A stretch of 64,000 nt of DNA from Alphaproteobacteria bacterium. Its GTDB lineage: Bacteria > Pseudomonadota > Alphaproteobacteria > JAEULC01. The translations under genes were made by a program, and so were the position numbers. Shown one piece after another: positions 32,225 to 39,524 of the stretch. The stretch covers positions 12,549 through 76,548 of the forward strand of contig JADZDN010000104.1 in assembly GCA_020851015.1 (NCBI GenBank), given 5' to 3'. Within the stretch, counting starts at the first letter, position 1; each line of letters starts with the position of its first letter. The notes under the pieces were generated by a model. The model saw nothing but the letters and a program-made list of their open reading frames with translations, made no database searches and was not told the DNA's origin.

Positions 32225-33835
32225 GTGTTCGAGGACGCCAGGCGTCTGGCCGATCGGACCGCGATCGAGGCCGATATCTGCGTGATCGGCGCCGGCGCCG
32301 CCGGCATCACCATCGCGTCCGGCTTCGCCGGGACCAGCCGGCGGGTCTGCGTGATCGAGAGCGGCGGCCTGGAGTTCGATTCCACCGTCCAACGGCTGCA
32401 CAAGGGCATCAACACCGGGCTGTACTACGAACCGCTCGACCTTTGCCGCGTGCGCGGCTTCGGCGGCAGCACCGGGCCGCAGGGATGGGGCGGGTGGTGC
32501 AAGCCGCTGTCGCCGATCGATTTCTCCGATCGCCCTTGGCTTTCGATGCCCGGCTGGCCGATCGACCGCGAGGAGCTGGCGCGGTTCTACCCGCGTGCCT
32601 TCGTGACTCTGAGCCTGCCGCCGGAGACCGAACGCATCGCGCGGGCGGCCGAAGCCGGGACCGAGGTGCTACGGCTCGCCGACACGGTCTGCCGCACCGA
32701 GCTCTGCGCGCTAAGCCCGCAGCCCCATCTGGGGCACGTCGCGCGCGAAACGCTTCGGGCGGCGCCGAACGTGCGGGTTCTGCTCTACGCCAACACCACG
32801 ATGATCGCGACCGATGCCGCCGCGCGAAGCGCAACCCACATCCGCGTGGCGACGCTTGCCGGCAACACGCTCAGCGTGACGGCGCGCTTCGTCGTGCTGG
32901 CCGCCGGCGGGATCGAGAATCCCCGGCTGCTGTTGCTGTCGGACCAGAACGACCGCCAGGGCTTGGGCAACCATTCCGGCCTGGTAGGCCGCTGTTTCAT
33001 GGAGCATCCGCGGTTTGCCTGGGGGTCGGTGACGTCGGCCCACCTGGCCCCGCTGCTGCTACGCTACGATCCCGGCTCCGTTGTCCGCCAGCGCAAGATC
33101 GGCATCGTTCCGCCGGCATCCGACCTGCTGTTCGGCGCCGGCGTGGCGCTGGACGAGGCGACGCAGCAACGGCAGCGCATCCTGAACGGCCGCTCCTGGA
33201 TCGTGCCGATACCGGAGTCCGGCGAGGAGGAAAGCGGACGCGAATTCAAGGAAATCGTGTTCTGGCTGAAGAAGCGCCGGATCCCGTCCGATCTCGGCAG
33301 GCGCCTCGGCAAGGTCGTCCGCAACGTGCCGAACGTCGCGGCCACCATCGCCCTGCATATGCGCGGACGCGCGATGCGGCCGCAGCGGTGGCAGTTCATC
33401 ACCGTCATGGAGCAGGACGCCCATCCGGAGAGCCGCGTCACGCTGGACCGCAGCCGCGATGCGCTGGGACTGCGCAAGGTCCGGTTGAATTGGCGGATTG
33501 GCGCGCTGACCGAGGAGTCGTTCCGTCGCACCCGCCGGCTGCTGGTCCAGAACCTGAAGGCCGCCGGCATCGATTGCGACATGAACCTGGCGTCGGCCGA
33601 GACCGAACGGGTCGATGCGCCGCGATGGGTGTGGCATCACATGGGGACGACGCGGATGAGCCGCGAAGCGCGCGATGGCGTTGTCGATCCGAACTGCCGC
33701 ATGCACGGCATGGACAATCTCTATGTCGCCGGCAGTTCGGTCTTCCCGACCGGCGGCAACGACATGCCGACGCTGACCATCGTTGCCCTGGCCCACCGCC
33801 TGACGGACCATCTGCGCTCGCGTCTCACCGAATAG
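32225..33835 (+). CDS. GMC-family FAD-dependent oxidoreductase
   Basis: Flavoenzyme of the glucose-methanol-choline family, 536 aa from GTG 32225 with GGAG six bases upstream. FAD-binding elements are ADICVIGAGAAGITIASGFA, ARFVVLAAGGIENPRLLLLS and the C-terminal NLYVAGSSVFPTGGNDMPTL, with HHMGTTRM carrying a family His. The N-terminal part includes GFGGSTGPQGWGGWCKPL. Members oxidise sugar alcohols or sugars. The setting between Wza and ManC suggests action on a sugar or glycan intermediate of this polymer, which is unusual for such loci. It starts 16 bases after the Wza stop, so it is in one operon with it. Confidence 0.88.
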   Translation: MFEDARRLADRTAIEADICVIGAGAAGITIASGFAGTSRRVCVIESGGLEFDSTVQRLHKGINTGLYYEPLDLCRVRGFGGSTGPQGWGGWCKPLSPIDFSDRPWLSMPGWPIDREELARFYPRAFVTLSLPPETERIARAAEAGTEVLRLADTVCRTELCALSPQPHLGHVARETLRAAPNVRVLLYANTTMIATDAAARSATHIRVATLAGNTLSVTARFVVLAAGGIENPRLLLLSDQNDRQGLGNHSGLVGRCFMEHPRFAWGSVTSAHLAPLLLRYDPGSVVRQRKIGIVPPASDLLFGAGVALDEATQQRQRILNGRSWIVPIPESGEEESGREFKEIVFWLKKRRIPSDLGRRLGKVVRNVPNVAATIALHMRGRAMRPQRWQFITVMEQDAHPESRVTLDRSRDALGLRKVRLNWRIGALTEESFRRTRRLLVQNLKAAGIDCDMNLASAETERVDAPRWVWHHMGTTRMSREARDGVVDPNCRMHGMDNLYVAGSSVFPTGGNDMPTLTIVALAHRLTDHLRSRLTE

Positions 33836-33850
33836 CCGGCCATCCGGTAC

Positions 33851-33871
33851 GGCCGCGCACGAAGCGCGGCC
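33851..33871. terminator. Perfect hairpin after the GMC oxidoreductase gene
   Basis: GGCCGCGC, a 5-base loop, then GCGCGGCC: a perfect 8-bp stem 16 bases after the stop at 33835. No T-tract follows. It probably ends or trims the Wza-GMC transcript before the manC promoter region. Confidence 0.45.
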
Positions 33872-33912
33872 GGACGAAGCCGGCTTGTGCGGATTACTCC
33901 ATCTGAAGTGCG

Positions 33913-33925
33913 GAATACCCCCTTT
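33913..33925 (-). promoter_or_regulatory. Shared AAAGGGGGTAYTC element upstream of manC
   Basis: The minus strand reads AAAGGGGGTATTC, matching the copy before the Wza gene at 12 of 13 positions. It lies about 30 bases upstream of a TATAGT (33955-33960) that is a plausible -10 for manC, which is activator-site spacing. Confidence 0.35.
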
Positions 33926-34044
33926 CAAGCCGAAGCCCCGCCGTCACCGCGGTCTATAGTTCGCCACCTGAATCGATGCGGCCATCGTCGCATCGAAGAC
34001 GGAGCGCGAACGAGCCTGGCAGGCAACGAAACTGGGGGAAGACC

Positions 34045-35457
34045 GTGACGAAATCGATCCGTCCGCTAATCATTTGCGGCGGGGCCGGAACGCGACTGTG
34101 GCCGCTGTCGCGCAACTCCCTTCCCAAGCAGTTCGTTCCCCTGCTGGGCGAGCATTCCAGCTTCCAGGAGACCGTGCTGCGCGTCCGCGGGCCGGACTTC
34201 GTCGACCGCCCCCTGGTCCTGACCAACCGGGCCCACCGATTTCTCGTCGAACGCCAGCTTGCCGAGATCGGGGTCGAAGCGGATATCGTGCTCGAGCCCT
34301 GCCGGCGTGAATCGGGACCGGCGATCCTTGCCGGCTGCGCGGTCTGCGCCGCCGACGGCGCCGACGAGCCGGTGCTGGTGGTGGCAGCCGACCAGGTGAT
34401 GCGGGACGGGGCCGCCTTCCGAGCGGCCGTGGCCGCGGCAGTCCCCGCCGCGCAAACCGGACATCTGGTCACCTTCGGGATCACGCCGACCCACCCGGCG
34501 ACCGAGTACGGCTATATCGAGCCGGGGCCGCGGACGGTCGGCAGCGCCTTCCTCGTCTATCGCTTCGCCGAGAAGCCCGCGGTGGCTGACGCGACCGGCT
34601 ACATCTTGTCCGGCTACCTCTGGAATTCCGGCAACTTCCTGTTCCTGCCGCGCATCCTCACCGAGGAATACCGGCGGCTCGCGCCCCGTACCGTCGAAAT
34701 GGTCTGCCAGTCGGTCGCCGAGGCGACCGACGAGGGCGGCGCCTTGGCGCTGGAGGCCAAGTCTTTCGGCCAGGCCGAGTCCAAGTCGATCGACTACGCC
34801 GTGATGGAGCACACGTCTCTGGCGGCGGTGGTCCAGCTTTCCTGCGGCTGGTCCGATGTCGGCAACTGGAACGCCTTGTGGTCCCTCAGCAAGCGGGACG
34901 CGTGCGAAAACGTGCAGCACGGCGATGTCGAACTCCTGGACGCGCACCGCTGCTTCGTATCGAGCGAAGGGGCGCTGACCTCGCTGGTCGGCGTGTCCGA
35001 TCTTGTCGTGGTGGTGAACCGCGACGCCATCCTCGTCGCCGACCGCAATCGCACCGCGGATGTCAAGCAGGTGGTCGAAGCGTTGCGCTACAAGGGCCGC
35101 GCCGAGGCCGAGACCCATACCAGGGTCTACCGTCCCTGGGGCTGGTACCAGGTGATCGACGGCGGCGATGCCTTCCAGGTGAAGCGGATCGTCGTGCTGC
35201 CGCAGGGTCGCCTGTCGCTGCAGAAGCACCAGCATCGCTCGGAGCATTGGATCGTGGTCAGCGGGACCGCGCGGATCACCGTGGACAGCACGGTGCGCGC
35301 CGTTTCCGCCAACGACCACGTGCACATACCGGCCGCCTCCATCCACCGGCTGGAGAATCCGGGGGACGAACCGGTCGAACTGATCGAGGTGCAGAACGGC
35401 ACCTATTTCGGCGAGGACGACATCGTCCGCCTCGAAGACGCCTATCACCGGGCCTGA
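34045..35457 (+). CDS. manC: Mannose-1-phosphate guanylyltransferase / mannose-6-phosphate isomerase
   Basis: Bifunctional cytoplasmic enzyme making GDP-mannose, 470 aa, the usual size. The N-terminal nucleotidyltransferase domain starts PLIICGGAGTRLWPLSRNSL followed by PKQFVPLLG, and includes VLVVAADQVM, EYGYIEPG, FAEKP and YLWNSGNFLF. The C-terminal cupin (isomerase type II) domain has RPWGWYQVIDGG, FQVKRIVVLPQGRLSLQKHQ and HRSEHWIVVSG. The start is GTG 34045 behind GGGGGAAG; the frame is open upstream but non-coding in character. It supplies GDP-mannose for the polymer and substrate for the GME-like epimerase at 28731-29723. Confidence 0.95.
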   Translation: MTKSIRPLIICGGAGTRLWPLSRNSLPKQFVPLLGEHSSFQETVLRVRGPDFVDRPLVLTNRAHRFLVERQLAEIGVEADIVLEPCRRESGPAILAGCAVCAADGADEPVLVVAADQVMRDGAAFRAAVAAAVPAAQTGHLVTFGITPTHPATEYGYIEPGPRTVGSAFLVYRFAEKPAVADATGYILSGYLWNSGNFLFLPRILTEEYRRLAPRTVEMVCQSVAEATDEGGALALEAKSFGQAESKSIDYAVMEHTSLAAVVQLSCGWSDVGNWNALWSLSKRDACENVQHGDVELLDAHRCFVSSEGALTSLVGVSDLVVVVNRDAILVADRNRTADVKQVVEALRYKGRAEAETHTRVYRPWGWYQVIDGGDAFQVKRIVVLPQGRLSLQKHQHRSEHWIVVSGTARITVDSTVRAVSANDHVHIPAASIHRLENPGDEPVELIEVQNGTYFGEDDIVRLEDAYHRA

Positions 35458-35478
35458 AGCCGGGGCCGCGCGCCGGCT
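35458..35478. terminator. Hairpin directly after manC
   Basis: AGCCGG (35458-35463) and CCGGCT (35473-35478) form a 6-bp stem beginning at the base after the manC stop. There is no T-tract. It is immediately followed by the shared GGGGGTACTC element, so it may separate manC from the next promoter. Confidence 0.35.
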
Positions 35479-35488
35479 GGGGGTACTC
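35479..35488 (+). promoter_or_regulatory. GGGGGTACTC element upstream of the Wzz-like gene
   Basis: The 10-base core is identical to that before the Wza gene; the AAA that precedes it in the other copies is CTG here. It lies 86 bases before ATG 35575, in a gap with no gene. Confidence 0.3.
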
Positions 35489-35574
35489 CAAAAGTGACCT
35501 TTACTTGCCCCGGCCCCGGCCGCCCAATGCCATGAGAATCAACGCCATATCGACGATACCCCCATGAGGCCGCC

Positions 35575-37263
35575 ATGCGCCTGATGTCGATCGAAAGCGA
35601 CCTGCCCGAGGAAGGTACGCTCGGCCGCCAATACGGGGCCGTCGCGCTCGACGCCCTGGCGACCATGTGGCGCTTCAAATGGCTTTTCGTGGCCTTCGCG
35701 GCTTGCGGTTTGGCGGCTGGCTTGGGAACGTTCCTGGTCTCGGGCTCGCGCTATACGGCCGACGGGCTGATCCAGCTCGATTCCAACCTCGACTCCGGCA
35801 ACCCGGCCGCCAAGGGACCGCCGCGCACGACGATCGACGGCGCGCTGATCGTCGAGGGCGAAGCGCGGATCATCCGCTCTCGGCCATTCGTGCGCAAGGT
35901 CGTGCAAAATCTGCAACTCGACAAGCTTCCCGAGTTCCAACCCGCACGGTCGGCGCTGCTGCGCTTCGCCGACATGCTTGGCTTGCCTGCCGGCCAGGTC
36001 GCGCCGGAAGCCATGTCGCCGGTCGACCAGGCGGCAACCGAGGTCATGCGGTGGCTGAGCGTCACCAACGACATACGCTCCTACCTGATCAACGTCTCCT
36101 TCACCGCGCGCAACCCCGATCTTGCCGCCAGGGTGGCCAACGGATTCGTCGAGGAATACCTCAAGAGCAAGGCGTTGCAGCGGCTGCTGGACAGCGAGGC
36201 CGCCGCCCGCGCCGAAATCGCCGAACTGTCCATCACCTTTGGCGACAAGCATCCCCGGATCACCCGTGCGATCGCCAACCTGGCCGAGACCAAGGCCCGT
36301 CGGATCGAGGAGCAGCAGAATCAAAGCAGCAACGCCGAATTCCGGTACGTGGGCGAAGGGCTTGCGCAGGCGCCGGCCATCGCGATCCCGTCCGGGCCGC
36401 GGCTGCCGATCGCGCTGGCCATCGGGCTGGGCGGCGGCATCGTGGCCGCGATCATGCTGATCATGCTGCTCGAGCGCCGCGATCGCGGATTCCGCACCGA
36501 CACGCCCGTTCTCCAGGAAACGGGCGTGCGATGCCTCGCCATGCTGCCGCGCGTCGATCGGCGGCGAACCGATACGGCGACTGCGACCGGCCTTGCCGAA
36601 GCCATCAGGATGACCTGCCTGTCGATCGGACTGATCGGCGACAAGCGCCCGGTCCGTTCGACCACCACGCCGACAAATGGTCGCGTCATCCTGGTGACAT
36701 CCGCGGTCCCGGGCGAAGGAAAGTCCTTTCTGGTCGCCGCCCTGTCGCGCTTTCTGATCGAGGAGGGTAATCGCGTCCTTACGCTAGACATGTCGCCGCG
36801 GGCCCGCGGCGAGCAACTGCCCGAGCTCGAACACCTTCTGTCCGACAGCAACAGGCTCGACATGTTTATCGAGGAGAGCCAGACCGGCAGTCTGTCGCAG
36901 CTCGGCCGCACGTCCGGACTGAAGGACAGCCAGCGGATCTTCGCCTCGCCCGATTTTCAGAGCTTGATCCAGCAGGCACGAAAGTCCTACGACTTCATCA
37001 TCATCGAGGCGCCGGCCCTGCTGCTGCTGTCCGACGCCGTCTTCCTAGGCCGCCGCGCCGACGTCGTGCTGCATGCAGCGAAATGGGGCAGCACCCCGCG
37101 CCGGGCCGTCAAAGCCGCGGTTCAGCGCCTGCGCGATTTGGCGGTCCATGTCGACGGCGTGATCCTGACCCAGGTCAATCTGCGCCAGCACATCGGGTAT
37201 GCGACCGACGATTCTTGCCACTACATCCGCAAGTACCGGCGCTTCTACGAGCGTGCCGCATGA
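35575..37263 (+). CDS. Wzz/Wzc-like polysaccharide co-polymerase with altered ATPase site
   Basis: Inner-membrane chain-length and export regulator fused to a tyrosine-kinase-like domain, 562 aa. The first membrane helix is near 35-57 (WLFVAFAACGLAAGLGTFLV), a periplasmic Wzz domain follows, and the second helix is near 276-300 (LPIALAIGLGGGIVAAIMLI). The C-terminal domain has Walker A-like VPGEGKSF (about 378-385). The Walker A' position reads VLTLDMSPR, without the usual second Asp, and the Walker B position reads FIIIEAPALL, where an Asp is usual. The tail has several tyrosines (YATDDSCHYIRKYRRFYERA). GAGG precedes the ATG. It overlaps the next gene by 4 bases. Confidence 0.88.
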   Translation: MRLMSIESDLPEEGTLGRQYGAVALDALATMWRFKWLFVAFAACGLAAGLGTFLVSGSRYTADGLIQLDSNLDSGNPAAKGPPRTTIDGALIVEGEARIIRSRPFVRKVVQNLQLDKLPEFQPARSALLRFADMLGLPAGQVAPEAMSPVDQAATEVMRWLSVTNDIRSYLINVSFTARNPDLAARVANGFVEEYLKSKALQRLLDSEAAARAEIAELSITFGDKHPRITRAIANLAETKARRIEEQQNQSSNAEFRYVGEGLAQAPAIAIPSGPRLPIALAIGLGGGIVAAIMLIMLLERRDRGFRTDTPVLQETGVRCLAMLPRVDRRRTDTATATGLAEAIRMTCLSIGLIGDKRPVRSTTTPTNGRVILVTSAVPGEGKSFLVAALSRFLIEEGNRVLTLDMSPRARGEQLPELEHLLSDSNRLDMFIEESQTGSLSQLGRTSGLKDSQRIFASPDFQSLIQQARKSYDFIIIEAPALLLLSDAVFLGRRADVVLHAAKWGSTPRRAVKAAVQRLRDLAVHVDGVILTQVNLRQHIGYATDDSCHYIRKYRRFYERAA

Positions 37264-38252
37264 AGCAGCCTTCGGAAGACGATGGGACGGCAATGCCGAG
37301 GCGGATCCTCATCACGGGCGGGAACGGCTATGTGGGGCGCGAGGTCACGCGCCTGCTCTACCGCGAGCACGAGGTTTGCGTCGCCGACAACTTGCGAATG
37401 ACCGGCATACGATTTTCTCCCGACGAACGCCTGCGCTTCCGCTTCGAGCGCGTGGACCTCGCGGACGCCGCCGCGACCAAGACACTGATCGACGACTTCA
37501 AGCCGGCGGTCGTGATCCACCTGGCGGCCATACACTACATACCGGAATGCGAGGCCGAGCCCGGGCAGACCGTGCAGACCAACGTTGCCGGCACCGTCAA
37601 CCTGCTGTCCGCATGCCCGGAGAACGTGCGGGTCGTGTTCGCGAGCAGCGGCGCCGTCTACAAGCCCGACGACCGGCCGCACCAGGAGGCAACCGGCGAA
37701 CTGGAGCCGAATGACATCTATGGCTTCAGCAAGCTGCACGGCGAGCACTACGTGCGCTACCTCGCCCGCCAGCGCCGCCTGGCGGCCGTCATCGTCCGGC
37801 TGTTCAACGTGATTGGCCCGGGCGAGACCAATCCGCATCTCCTGCCCGAGATCGTCGCGCAGCTCAAGACGGGACAGAAGGTGGTGCGGTTGGGCAATCT
37901 CTGGCCCCGGCGCGACTATATTCACATCCGCGATGCGGCGCGCGGTTTCGTGGCTACGGCGCTGAACCACGACGTCGCATCCGGCGAGGCGGTAACGGTC
38001 AACCTGGGCACGTCGCGGCCCTATTCCGTCGCCAACGTGATCACCAAGCTCCGCGAGGTTGCCGACATCGATTTCGCCCTGGAGGAGGATCGCAGTCGCG
38101 TCCGCCGCGTGGACCGGCCATTCCTGGCCGCCGACAATACGCAGATCCGCCGCCTGTTCGGGTGGGAGCCGAAGCTGACGATCGACGAGGCGCTGTCGGA
38201 TCTCTGGCGCGAGCCGGACCTTTCCGCCGCCCTGCTGGCGAAATACCAATGA
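37260..38252 (+). CDS. NAD-dependent epimerase/dehydratase
   Basis: Extended SDR enzyme acting on a nucleotide sugar, 330 aa. NAD-binding RILITGGNGYVGREV lies near residues 15-28, FASSGAVYKP is the catalytic Ser/Thr region, and YGFSKLHGE has the YxxxK pair. It also shows RLFNVIGPGETNPHLLPEIV and NLWPRRDYIHIRDAARG, placing it near the UDP-glucose 4-epimerase / GDP-mannose dehydratase-like group. The start ATG overlaps the Wzz-like stop (ATGA); an ATG 11 codons later (37293) is an alternative. The exact sugar cannot be read from sequence. Confidence 0.9.
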   Translation: MKQPSEDDGTAMPRRILITGGNGYVGREVTRLLYREHEVCVADNLRMTGIRFSPDERLRFRFERVDLADAAATKTLIDDFKPAVVIHLAAIHYIPECEAEPGQTVQTNVAGTVNLLSACPENVRVVFASSGAVYKPDDRPHQEATGELEPNDIYGFSKLHGEHYVRYLARQRRLAAVIVRLFNVIGPGETNPHLLPEIVAQLKTGQKVVRLGNLWPRRDYIHIRDAARGFVATALNHDVASGEAVTVNLGTSRPYSVANVITKLREVADIDFALEEDRSRVRRVDRPFLAADNTQIRRLFGWEPKLTIDEALSDLWREPDLSAALLAKYQ

Positions 38253-39502
38253 TGCGCGTGCTCGCCGCGATCGTCGTGCCGCCGCACCTGTCGGTCAGCG
38301 GCGGCGCGCGCGCCGGCGAGCGCCTGAGCGCAGCCATGACCCGCTATTGCGACGTAACGGTCGCCAGCATGATGAACGAGGCGAGCGCGCAGGGCGTGCA
38401 ACCCGGCGACCGCCCGGTGCGACGGGTTCCCGTCCGCAGCTGGCTGCCATCTGGAGTGCCGTGGAACCGGCTGCCCAACCGCTACGCCACGCTGTTCTAC
38501 CGCTCCGACCTGCCGGAGATCGCCATCCGCGGCAAGTACGATCTCGTGCATCTGCACAACCCCATGCCCGGGCTGGAACTGGCGCGGGTCGCGCGGGCGT
38601 GTTCTCGCCACGGCATTCCCTATGTGATCTCCACCCACGGGTTCAACGAGGTCGCGCGCGGCAACGAGATCTATGGCTTCGGCGCGCTCCGCCGGCTTGC
38701 CTGGTCGCACCTGGTGAAGCGCCCGGTAGCGCGCGCCGTGCGGCATGCCGACGGCATCTTCGCGCTGTCCGGCGCCGACTTCGCGATTGTCCGCGGCATG
38801 GGCTATGTCGGCCCCGCGCCGACCGTCGTCTGCAACGGAGTCGATGCGCCGGCGGCGGTGCCGGCGGTGGCGAGCGCGGGCGTACTCGAGCGACTCGGCA
38901 TCCCTGCGGCGCGCAGCAAGGGGCAGATAACCTGCCTTTTCCTGGCCAACCACACGCCGCACAAGGGGCTGCCCGTCCTGCTGAAAGCGTTCGGCCGGCT
39001 CAAGCGTCCCTATCTCCTGATCGTCGGCGGCGAGAAGCGCCGGGACATCGACTACGAGCGCCATGTCCGCACCTGCGGCGAAGGCCAGCGCATCGCCGTG
39101 ACGGGCCGCCTCGCCGACGACGAGGTTTCGGCGCTGTTCCGGCGGTCCGACCTCTTCGTCTTCCCGACCCTCGCCGACACCTTTCCGCTCGTCGTCCTGG
39201 AAGCGATGGCGCATGGCCTTCCGGTCGTGGCCTCGCGCATCGGCGGCATCCCCTATCAGCTCACCGAGGAATGCGGCGCGCTGGTCGATGCCGGCGATGA
39301 TGTCCAGCTCGCGTCCATGGTCGACCGACTTGCGGACGCGCCGGATCGTCTGGTCGCGATGGGCAGGGCGGCGCGCGGGCGCGTGGCGGCCGAGTTCACC
39401 TGGGACGCGGCCGCCGCCCGGGCGTTCGACGGCTACACGCGCGCCTCGAGCCGCCGGCCCGCCGCGCAGGCCGCCGCCGTCCTCGGCGCGCAAGCCGTAT
39501 AG
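38249..39502 (+). CDS. Glycosyltransferase family 4 (GT-B fold)
   Basis: Cytoplasmic GT4 enzyme, 417 aa. It starts with two consecutive ATG codons overlapping the epimerase stop. Acceptor half: RVLAAIVVPPHLSVSGGARA, YDLVHLHNPMPGLEL, YVISTHGFNEVARGNE. Donor half: FLANHTPHKGLPVLLKAFGR, GRLADDEVSALFRRSDLFVF and FPLVVLEAMAHGLPVVAS, the EX7E region. It adds one sugar of the repeat unit. Confidence 0.92.
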   Translation: MMRVLAAIVVPPHLSVSGGARAGERLSAAMTRYCDVTVASMMNEASAQGVQPGDRPVRRVPVRSWLPSGVPWNRLPNRYATLFYRSDLPEIAIRGKYDLVHLHNPMPGLELARVARACSRHGIPYVISTHGFNEVARGNEIYGFGALRRLAWSHLVKRPVARAVRHADGIFALSGADFAIVRGMGYVGPAPTVVCNGVDAPAAVPAVASAGVLERLGIPAARSKGQITCLFLANHTPHKGLPVLLKAFGRLKRPYLLIVGGEKRRDIDYERHVRTCGEGQRIAVTGRLADDEVSALFRRSDLFVFPTLADTFPLVVLEAMAHGLPVVASRIGGIPYQLTEECGALVDAGDDVQLASMVDRLADAPDRLVAMGRAARGRVAAEFTWDAAAARAFDGYTRASSRRPAAQAAAVLGAQAV

Positions 39503-39524
39503 CGGCGAAGGAACGGATCCTGTC

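Noticed and set aside
35560..35573. ATACCCCCATGAG just before the Wzz-like start as a further copy of the shared element
   Set aside because: Its extension beyond GGGGGTAT does not match the TAYTC pattern, and it overlaps the ribosome-site region.
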